Assembly (NCBI GenBank): GCA_947568835.1
Contig: OX387603.1
Span: 25,754,651 to 25,818,650 of the forward strand
From: Protonemura montana
Taxonomy: Eukaryota > Arthropoda > Insecta > Plecoptera > Nemouridae
Length of the DNA: 64,000 nucleotides
Direction: 5' to 3'
Position numbers and translations under genes: made by a program. How positions within the stretch are numbered: position 1 is the first letter of the stretch; each line of letters starts with the position of its first letter. This document shows positions 55,368 to 64,000 of this stretch, piece after piece. Below the pieces are notes generated by a model, which was not told the origin of the DNA, did not search any database, and saw only the letters and a program-made list of their open reading frames with translations.

Positions 55368-57134
55368 ATGATTCGTAACCCTGGTATTACTGTCAGTAGC
55401 ATCGTGGTAACTAGCACCACCATAGCACCAAGCAGTGACCCCGGTATTACTGTCAGTAGCACCCTGCTAACTAGCACCACCATAGCACCAAGCAGTGACC
55501 CTGGTATTACTGTCAGTAGCATCGTGCTAACTAGCACCACCATAGCACCAAGCAGTGACCCTGGGATTACTGTCAGTAGCACCGTGCTAACTAGCACCAC
55601 CATAGCACCAAGCAGTGACCCTGGTATTACTGTCAGTAGCACCATGCTAACTAGCACCACCATAGCACCAAGCAGTAACCCTGGTATTACTGTCAGTAGC
55701 ACCGTGCTAACTAGCACCACCATAGCACCAAGCAGTGACCCTGGTATTACTGTCAGTAGCACCGTGCTAACTAGCACCACCATAGCACCAAGCAGTGACC
55801 CTGGTATTACTGTCAGTAGCACCGTGCTAACTAGCATCACCATAGCACCAAGCAGTGACCCTGGTATTACTGTCAGTAGCACCGTGCTAACTAGCACCAC
55901 CATAGCACCAAGCAGTGACCCTGGGATTACTGTCAGTAGCACCGTGCTAACTAGTACCACCATAGCACCAAGCAGTGACCCTGGTATTACTGTCAGTAGC
56001 ACTGTGCTAACTAGCACCACCATAGCACCAAGCAGTAACCCTGGTATTACTGTCAGTAGCACCGTGCTAACTAGCATCACCATAGCACCAAGCAGTGACC
56101 CTGGTATTACTGTTAGTAGCACCGTGCTAACTAGCACCACTATAGCATCAAGCAGTGACCCTGGTATTACTGTCAGTAGCACCGTGCTAACTAGCACCAC
56201 CATAGCACCAAGCAGTGAACCTGGTATTACTGTCAGTAGCACCGTGCTAACTAGCACCACCATAGCATCAAGCAGTGACCCTGGTATTACTGTCAGTAGC
56301 ACCGTGCTAACTAGCACCACCATAGCACCAAGCAGTGACCCTGGTATTACTGTTAGTAGCACCGTGCTAACTAGCACCACCATAGCATCAAGCAGTGACC
56401 CTGGTATTACTGTCAGTAGCACCGTGCTAACTAGCACCACCATAGCACCAAGCAGTGACCCTGGTATTACTGTCAGTAGCACTGTGCTAACTAGCACCAC
56501 CATAGCACCAAGCAGTAACCCTGGTATTACTGTCAGTAGCACCGTGCTAACTAGCATCACCATAGCACCAAGCAGTGACCCTGGTATTACTGTTAGTAGC
56601 ACCGTGCTAACTAGCACCACCATAGCACCAAGCAGTGACCCTGGTATTACTGTCAGTAGCACCGTGCTAACTAGCACCACCATAGCACCAAGCAGTGACC
56701 CTGGTATTACTGTCAGTAGCACCGTGCTAACTAGCACCACCATAGCACCAAGCAGTGACCCTGGTATTACTGTCAGTAGCACCGTGCTAACTAGCACCAC
56801 CATAGCACCAAGCAGTGACCCTGGTATTACTGTCAGTAGCACCGTGCTAACTAGCACCACCATAGCACCAAGCAGTGACCCTGGTATTACTGTCAGTAGC
56901 ACCGAGCTAACTAGCACCACCATAGCACCAAGCAGTGACCCTGGTATTACTGTCAGTAGCACTGTGCTAACTAGCACCACCATAGCATCAAGCAGTGACC
57001 CTGGTATTACTGTCAGTAGCACCGTGCTAACTAGCACCACCATAGCACCAAGCAGTGACCCTGGTATTACTGTCAGTAGCACCGAGCTAACTAGAATCAC
57101 CATAGTAACAAGCAGTAAATCCGATGTAGAGTGA
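55368..57134 (+). repeat. Minisatellite, 60-bp unit x 29, open on both strands
   Basis: Twenty-nine units of exactly 60 bp run from 55381 to 57120. On the plus strand they read as a 588-codon frame with 20-residue unit GITVSSTVLTSTTIAPSSDP, half Ser/Thr, mucin-like. On the minus strand a 595-codon frame (57103-55316) reads a hydrophobic LLTVIPGSLLGAMV-type unit. Since 60 is a multiple of three, one stop-free unit makes the whole array open. By eye about 20 changes in the plus frame are amino-acid changing and about 11 silent, close to what neutral drift would give. There is no signal peptide, no flanking domain and no clear splice site. I favour a non-coding minisatellite. An exon of a secreted mucin is the alternative. 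Confidence 0.85.
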
Positions 57135-59716
57135 CAGAGTTATTAAGCATCATTTTCAGTGACTTTGGCTTCAGTAACGCTTCGTGCAATTGGATATTTT
57201 ACATTCACTGCAATGTGATGATCAACTTAAACCCAGTATGCACCTTGATAATACCGTAATTCCAGTTTCTAGTGGCGCTGGAATTATCACACTTTTGTAA
57301 ATTGTTAAAAAACCAACTGTTCGCGGCGTTGGTAAAAAATCACCGGTCGTTTTACGTAGCTCCATGGTTGCACTACCGGATCTAGGTAAGCCCCTATGAT
57401 ACCTGACCAGTTGGGTCAGTCTTGACCGTTGAAACCGGATATCGCTGTCATCGTACCGATTTTTTTTTTTAACTTGAATTCCTTCATCGTACCGAATGAA
57501 ATGTTTTCACAAAAATGCGATGAATTCGAAGCCGATGTAACGTCTTCCACGCACAAATAGGTCGCAGTCTACCAGCTGACATGCGATATTACACATCCGC
57601 TAGGGTTTCTCTGGCCCGAAGTGAACGACCTGATGACAAGTCACAACGAGCGGAACGGGGGCGTTAAGCCGGCGCTAGGAGGGCGTTTTAGTGGCAATGT
57701 GTATCTTCGTACAGAAATGAACCAATGATTTGCCCCGTCAAGTTGCAGTGAAAACCGTTAGGTTTGCTTTCCAATATCGATATGTCCACATTGTTAGGAT
57801 CCGATCGACCGTGAGTTGCCTATACATTGAAACCTTTCCACGTGGCTGTTCTCGGTCTCAGATTGAACGTTGCCAAATGTCATGCAAAGCTGAGCTCGCG
57901 TTTCTACGATAAGCGTGTGAAGAATCGGCTACAAAAAAAAATGTCAGCGCAGCCGCGATTCGAAAGCACATATCTAAAAACGTTAAGTTGATTTCTATTA
58001 ACTTAAATGTCTGAAGCATTTTATACTTAACCTAAACGAGAAAATAAGGAGGAAAACGTTTGCATATGTTTAACCTTGACTTCGAAGCCATCTTCTTTAA
58101 CATTCAAACAATTTGCTTGAAATGAATTCCTTTTCTCACGACTTTCTCCCACTGAAAACAACTGCACTCGATCCAAAGTCAGAGCGTCACTCGAGTGCCG
58201 CTCGCGTTCTCGCCTTCAATTCCCGCCAACCCACGACAAATGCAAAACACGTCACATCCACGGCCATCTTTATTCATACGACATCAGCCGCCGGGCGCCG
58301 GCAAATTAATAAGAAATGATATTCACTTGTCCCGTCTCACGGCCTTGTCGACCCGTCGGGCGACGAATTGTAACCAAGCAGGCAGTGTCATCAGTTTAGA
58401 TGGTCACGCCATTTACTTCAACGACGCAGCTCACTGTGACTTGATGAGCCGAGTGCAAACAGTTCAGACAACAACAACACAGATCTAGCTGGCGGTGGAA
58501 TTGCCAGCCATAAGAGCGAGCTGACGTCAGCCAATCAACGGGCCGTGAGTCTATATCTATATAGAAGGCCGTTGAAGCAGTTTCTTAGCGCTTAAATTTT
58601 GATGCGGTCGCTGTTGGAAGCAGATACGACGAGAGGCGAGTTCATTCATTAAATTACTGCCAGTCACGGTCCCTGCGATGCTGCGGCGTCGGGCGTCGGG
58701 CGTCGGGCATCGTATAAAGAGAGCGCAATAAATCTTGGCACAATTATTTATTATGTGCATGAAGGCCATTACAAGTTTTGCCCGCGTGCCACTAGTGGCG
58801 CTGTCTATACGCGGCACTTTGCAGCTTTTTTACGAACAACAGTAATTTTCAGAGTGTCAAGTTATTTTTTTATTTTTTCTGCTAACTTTTATGGAGTGAA
58901 TGTGTGAAGCAACTGAACGGGCAGCTCATCAAACGGCTTAGAGGCCATTACCTCTCCGTGTTGATTAAAAAGCTTGCCGTTGACGTCGCCGCAGAGGTTG
59001 GCGTCGAGGAACGTCGACGAAATCGAGATGTTATTATTCAAAACATGAAACTCCACGGAGCTGTGTTTTGCACGACAGGTGTTTTTATTTGCCTGTATAT
59101 AATACCAAAACAACAACAACAACTTCATGAATCCATAGACGGCGAAGGTTTATTACCATCTTTTGACAGGTTGTCCAAACATTCTAACACACCTGTGCTG
59201 TGTTAAATGTGTTTAGTATTCAAACATTCGTTTGTTATAACGCCAATTAACTTTATATCGTCAGGTTTTACTGCGTCTAGACAAATTTCAAGCTTCTCAC
59301 GGTCTCCCAGACGATTCAATTTCTGAAAAGTCTCAATTCTTTAAAATTTCCGACTTACACAATTCGAATAAATTGAAAAAAAGCGAGATTTGTTTTGATC
59401 GACCACGCCGTGAATTCGAAACCCAGCGCTTCGAAGATGCCGTGATGTTTTCTTTCCAACGCTTCCCTGAGATTTCCACTGAAAACATGTCATTTTGCCC
59501 GCCGCGAGCGAGCGCGCTCTCGCGACCGAGATCTCAAACCAGATAGCCAAGCTATTCATAAGCAGAAAACGCGACAGAGAATTTCTTGAAAATTCAAAAG
59601 GTTCAATCATGATTTCAATTCCTAGTCGACATTTCGCTCCAAAGTCTGTACTACATAACAAAAAAGTAGCACACATTGCAAACGTTCACCGAATGCATTT
59701 CATCTGCATCGACAGC

Positions 59717-59729
59717 GTTGCCAAGCAAC
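59717..59729. promoter_or_regulatory. RFX X-box-like site
   Basis: GTTGCCAAGCAAC is an almost perfect inverted repeat with a one-base spacer, downstream of the dpr gene. Confidence 0.4.
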
Positions 59730-59811
59730 GCGTTTCTTCGCGTGTTCAGCGCCTCCAACCATTCAACACGGAACAGTCACGCTAACCCATCTTGCCTGCC
59801 GTGACCACGGC

Positions 59812-59836
59812 CAGTATAGCCGAGCGGTCCACGTTT
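59812..59836 (+). repeat. tRNA 5'-half-like fragment
   Basis: CAGTATAGCCGAGCGGTCCACG contains TAGCCGAGCGGTC, which looks like the D-arm/Box A of a Leu- or Ser-type tRNA. No matching Box B follows at the expected distance, so this is at most a fragment. Confidence 0.3.
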
Positions 59837-61569
59837 ACCAAAGAGTCCACCAAGCTTGGGCCACCTTTGAGTCATACAAAAGAAACAATTTCAATTGTCA
59901 TCAAACCTTCTAAAACCCAACCCACGCCACTGCCATTTCCTGACAATTTTTCACGACGAAAAAAAACCATAAAAAGATAGTCGCAAACGTCGACTCCGCC
60001 ATGTGGAAAGCTAGTTTTCTCTCAACGTTCCCACAAAGCGCTGTCATCTCCGGGGCTTGAAGCTATTCGCACGAATCGAAGCCTATTGGCACGACAGATT
60101 GTGTTATTTACAAGACAGGCAGGAAGTGACAGGTGCAGCCCTTGGAGCGTCTTGAAGAGGACCGTGAAAAGGGATCGGGACAGATGAGCCGTGCCTTTAA
60201 GTCTCTCGTCACTGCCAAGAAGATACCGCAGAGAGCCGTGAAAGGGAAGGAGTGGTGATCACAGGGAGGCTGTGCTGGTTTCCACGTGTTTGAGCGATCA
60301 ATGTGGCTTTGACATGATATCGTCGCGGTCGTCTAGATTACAGGTACCGATTTCAGCGCCCAATCTCCGTCTGGCGGGATTTGAACGCATTCCCAACGGC
60401 TGCTTGGAGCGACTTTTGAGCGCCTTCTAGATACATACGGGAGAAAGAGGGTATTTTCCGATTCGGTTAGGTGTCTGTCGATACCTGCATCGGAGAGTTC
60501 ACTTTTCCCACGATACACTTTATATAAATCAGCATACGATTTTTTAAAAAGAAGAGGAAAAAACATATCTGACTTAATTTTCCACTCTATTTGTTATTCT
60601 TTATTTACAGAATTTTTATGATAAACCAAAATTATAAAAAGCGGGTTTCAGTGTTCCCTTGAGAAGTCAAGCAAACTTTCAGCAACACAAAAAAAAAATC
60701 AATAAAATGTCATTAATAATAATTTATTTTTTTGTCATTTAGAACATATACACGTTATTTAACAGTCATTTTTTTAAATTAAATGGTACAATATTCTTTG
60801 ACAGTATAAAAACATCTCTCAAGTAAAAACTCTTTTATGCTATTTCTTAGCGCCTGTCCTTTTTTTTCCTCATTAGTTCGCTAAATCATCGGGCAAATAT
60901 GCAAAAATCAGCAACCTCAGAGATATCTCTTACTTTCACTGCCCCACCGAGATCAACCACATGGCATCACTTTCACTTTCCCCGGGCGGTCGCTGCCCGG
61001 AATCCAGACGACACTTTTGTCGCATAAGCGCGAGGTCGGAGCAATCGGAGAACATTATTACTTCACCAACTCCAGAGACGCGAGACTCGTTGCCGGGCAG
61101 AAAGAGACGGTAGTTCAATTTAAACTAGCGTACAACAAGGCAAATACAGTGACATCTCTCTCTCTCTCTCTCTGTCTTCTGTTTATTCACATTTGCAAAA
61201 CAAGAAAACTGTCATCTCTTTGCTCGCGCAGCATTCGCCGTCTCTCGCTTGCCATTTCGTTAAACCCAATTATCTTTTGCATCTCCTCCTTTTCTTTGGG
61301 CGCTAGACATGAGTGAATTAGTTCTTCAATTTTCCGCTGCAAGCACCGCAGCACGCTACGGCCGCCTTTTTTTCTCTCTCCCCACACTGCGTCAGCGCCC
61401 CTGGCGGCCTGCGACACAAAGAAGCCGTGAGATTAATTTGCGCGATGTGTCACGCTGTGAATGCTAACTAATAACTAATGAGTTTCCCGCACCATCCGCC
61501 AGCAGCGCTGCGATCGCCGAGTCAAAGCGAGACAAGCTCAGCCTAACAGTACCGGGCTTTTTTTTTTAG

Positions 61570-61822
61570 ATGAAATCTTATTTTAAATTGCAAACGCTTG
61601 CAATGCGCGAGGTATTTTTACTATTATGAACACTAGTGGTTCTACTCATTGGAGATCTGTTATTCTCATCAAATACACTAAAATCGTCTCAAAAAGCCAG
61701 TGTCCAGATAGCTCAATGGGTTAGAGCAACAACCACCATAGGTGGAGATCGGGGTTCGAGCCTTTGATTGGGGCATCAATTTTTGAGACGGTTATAGTGT
61801 TAATAATAATAAAATACCCCGA
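61570..61822 (+). mobile_element. tRNA-bearing foldback element, first of a tandem pair
   Basis: The left end is GCAAACGCTTGCAATGCGCG. It is followed by an insert (CTCATTGGAGATCTGTTATT) absent from the 30343 copy, then ATCGTCTCAAAAAGCCAGTG. The tRNA-like core at about 61703-61779 has ATAGCTCAATGGGTTAGAGC (a perfect Box A) and GGGGTTCGAGCC (Box B). The right arm TTTTTGAGACGGTTATAGTG pairs with the left inner arm. The right end runs directly into the next copy. Confidence 0.85.
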
Positions 61823-62065
61823 GTATTGCAAGCGTTTCCAATGCGCGGGGTATTTTATTTTCATATAAACACTATTGGTTCTACTCCTTGGAGAACTGTC
61901 ATTCTCATCAAATACGCTAAAATCGTCTCAAAAAGCCAGTGTCCAAGTAGCTCAATGGGTTAGAGCAACACCCGCGATAGGTAGAAGAGATCGGGATTCG
62001 AGCCCCCATTTAGGCATCAATTTTTGAGACGGTTATAGTGTTGATAATAATAAAATACCGAGCTT
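61800..62065 (+). mobile_element. tRNA-bearing foldback element, second of a tandem pair
   Basis: It shares the central arm with the first copy: AATACCCCGAGTATTGCAAG then CCAATGCGCGGGGTATTTTA. The tRNA-like core (about 61943-62020) has GTAGCTCAATGGGTTAGAGC and GGGATTCGAGCCCC. It keeps the same insert (CTCCTTGGAGAACTGTCATT) as the first copy and ends with TTTTTGAGACGGTTATAGTG. The shared insert shows that the pair arose by tandem duplication or from the same subfamily. Confidence 0.85.
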
Positions 62066-63034
62066 CATTCCCAGCGCCTTCTGACACAGACAGAGATCAG
62101 GGTGGCCGTGGGTGCAAATGTCTCCGTTCACGAGCAGAGGCAATGATAAGCCGAGTTAAATGCTGTCACTGGTTTGCGGCGATTTGAGCAAGCAGTTGTT
62201 GTGAACGAAGCTGTCAAGAGGTCCCCAGAGGAGGAAAGATGTCGCGAGACTATGGAGCCGCCGTTGTCTGCATTTTGTTTCAGCTTTGCAGACTCGAGTC
62301 CAATTAATGTCGGCGCTGGGACGTCATGAAAAAAGGGGGGTGAAGAAGGGGAGGGGGGACAAACATTTTTATCGCGTCTCGCGTGAGAACACGCTATCTT
62401 TATTAGGGGGGGGGGGGAGGGGGGGGGGGGGGAGACTTAATTAAGCTGAGCTAAGACGCGAATCAATTTATAGCTCAAGCTTTATGACAGATTTTCTTTT
62501 CTTGCACGCCTCGACTTCGAAGTGGCCGTGATTTAGCCAGAGTTATATCGCGTCGTTAATCATGGCTTGTTGGATTAATACCTCGATCACGTCTCTCCCC
62601 AACCCCCTGCCCCAACCCTGACCCGAGGCGGCGCCGGGGGGCGCGGGGTAATTAAATCACGACACTCTGCATAATTCCAGCTTCTTTTTAATCTTTGCAG
62701 CAGTGAAACTGAGTTGTCAACGACGAGGGAGAAAAAAATACATTATTAGATTTTCGAAATTGCGTTTTTCTAAGCTCTTTATGCGCGTTAATTTTTCAAC
62801 GTCGCCGCCTTGTTGAAAAGAGGGTGACAAGTGAACAAGCGACTGCTTTCTTTGATGCGATTGTCACGGCGTCTTAGATAACTCATGCTGCGCCTCTTGG
62901 AATCGAGTCATTTGTAGGCGACGCTCACTTAGCTAATTATTCGGCGTCGGCGTCGTCGACAAATCGCGAGAATATTATTCACCTGGCGCCGGTGTCAGAA
63001 CGTCTCAATATCAACGAGCAGCCGTGTATTATCC

Positions 63035-63085
63035 GCTGTTAGCCAGATCGAAAGGTCCCAGGTTCGATCCTGGGGGACAAGACTT
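63035..63085 (+). repeat. tRNA 3'-half-like fragment
   Basis: AGGTCCCAGGTTCGATCCTGGG has a perfect 5-bp T-stem (CCCAG/CTGGG) and a canonical Box B, followed by GGACAAGACT. No Box A or anticodon arm can be placed upstream, so it is a tRNA-derived relic rather than a gene. Confidence 0.4.
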
Positions 63086-63214
63086 GTCAAATTTTGCTTT
63101 GAATATTTTCGTTTCTTGTGAGAAGACAAATTAAACGAAAATAATCCACAGCGAAAATGTTCGAGATATAGCCCTAAAGGTTCCCGGTTTTACTTGGATC
63201 CAGAGCGCCATGGC

Positions 63215-63262
63215 TGCCTTGCATTCAGGAGGTCCCCAGTTCGATCCCGGTGGCTCGCTTTC
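63215..63262 (+). repeat. tRNA 3'-half-like fragment
   Basis: GGTCCCCAGTTCGATCCCGG resembles a T-arm with Box B. It lies 180 bp after the fragment at 63035 in the same orientation. The 5' half is not recognisable. Confidence 0.35.
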
Positions 63263-64000
63263 CTGGTTGCAAAGCAACTTGAATCTCGACCTTTTTAAAA
63301 AAGCATGGACGGTGGCGTCCCTCACCTCACAGATCGTGGCTCGACGGCGTCCTCCACTAAGCGCCATCGCCGTCATTTCCTGCCCCCGACCCCACGCTTC
63401 CGGCTCATGGTATCGTCGACCGGAAGTAGTGATCGTGCTCGCTGTGACTGGTGCAAAGCGCAGTGAAAATCTATCGACGGCGTCGACTCAGAGCGGCCGT
63501 GTTTTTTTGTCCCCGGCTTACTGCCAGCAATCGTCGCTTCCAACAAAACAAACGACTCGTTGATTTCGCTGATTGGACAGCGGCTTCGATGCAAAGCTAA
63601 TACGGGACAATATTTTGAATACAATTTATCCGCAGCGTGCATTAATAACGCGCCGGCGCACTCGGCGAGAAGTTTTTAATAAAAGTCCGTGAAATAATCC
63701 AACGGCCGCGCGCTCAATCAGTCGTATTGTCGTCGCATCAGCAGCTGTCTCTTTTCCCGGCACACATTGAGAATATCGATTCCACGGCCGGTACAAAGCT
63801 TGTTCGTCGCGTTACGTCCAACGGGCGATACCAACTCTCATTTGTTTGCAAATTATTTTCACTCAGTGCACCGTTAGTCTGTCAATATTTTTTGTTCGTC
63901 AAGTTAACATGTGATTGTCAGGTTCTTAAACCATTGTTTAAGAACGAAAGATGTTTTTATATTAAGTTGTAAGCACCAACAAATAATTTCTTAGAGACTC

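Larger units (their letters stand above)
57135..61569. other. Non-coding stretch
   Basis: No exon was recognised. It holds GGCCGTG/CACGGCC at 58259, 58338, 58541 and 59806, a CRE at 58522-58529, an X-box at 59717, a GGCGTCGGGC triplication at 58685-58707, a CT microsatellite at 61153-61171 and T-rich runs. A tRNA-like T-arm fragment on the minus strand near 60376-60390 (GCGTTCAAATCCCGC) may be a SINE relic. Confidence 0.4.
62066..64000. other. Non-coding stretch to the window end
   Basis: No exon was recognised. It contains GGCCGTG at 62104, 62524 and 63495, CACGGCC at 63783, G-rich runs at 62335-62357 and 62406-62432, and two tRNA-like T-arm fragments listed separately. A 117-codon frame at 63210-63563 has no recognisable domain. 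Confidence 0.4.

Noticed and set aside
55316..57103. 595-residue hydrophobic minus-strand protein (multi-pass membrane protein)
   Set aside because: It is the antisense reading of a stop-free 60-bp unit. No start context, no non-repetitive domain.

Overview
This window is nuclear DNA of an animal, most probably an arthropod. It has one clearly readable gene, split into six coding exons by GT-AG introns of 0.6 to 4.8 kb. The rest is non-coding sequence crowded with short interspersed elements, foldback elements, minisatellites and GC-rich blocks. Nothing prokaryotic was seen: no operons and no dense ORFs. The arthropod assignment rests on the gene being a member of the Dpr (defective proboscis extension response) family of two-Ig cell-surface proteins, on an arthropod-style LINE 3' end, and on 5S rRNA-derived SINEs. 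The order or species cannot be named.

The gene lies on the + strand from 37993 to 54301. Six exons (37993-38068, 42713-43026, 43630-43903, 48738-48924, 50635-50771, 54201-54301) join with matching phases (1,0,1,2,1) into a 1089-nt frame coding for 362 residues. It encodes a signal peptide, a low-complexity linker, two Ig domains with the Dpr signatures (VSWVR, LLTVG, YECQIS, NYD..RGG, NYTC, VHVLN) and a short hydrophobic C-terminus suited to a GPI anchor. In flies Dpr proteins bind DIP partners during synapse specification. Ig1 here carries about 20 extra residues between strands C and C'.

1-37.9 kb: no convincing exons. This region holds many copies of one 5S-derived SINE, one LINE 3' end, a 43-bp tandem repeat (15.8 kb), an inverted pair of tRNA-like SINEs (24.3-24.6 kb), a foldback element with a tRNA-like core (30.4 kb) and a multi-headed SINE (32.7-33.4 kb). 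Between them are GC-rich stretches with X-box (RFX-like), CRE and YY1/Pho-like sites, plausibly the upstream regulatory landscape of the dpr gene.

37.9-54.3 kb: the dpr gene. Its introns hold more SINEs, an 18-copy 53-bp satellite just after exon 5, and a 60-bp tandem repeat ending 25 bp before exon 6.

54.3-64 kb: probable 3' UTR, then a 29-copy 60-bp minisatellite open on both strands (55.4-57.1 kb), a tandem pair of tRNA-bearing foldback elements (61.6-62.06 kb) and non-coding sequence with homopolymer runs.

The strongest unexplained signals are: (1) the 7-mer CACGGCC/GGCCGTG, about 45 hand-counted copies with no conserved flanks; (2) a foldback/MITE-like family carrying a tRNA-like module, with a core-deleted derivative; (3) amplification of the 91-bp 5S-derived head of the SINE into arrays of up to six; (4) a cluster of RFX X-boxes. 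All counts are by eye.
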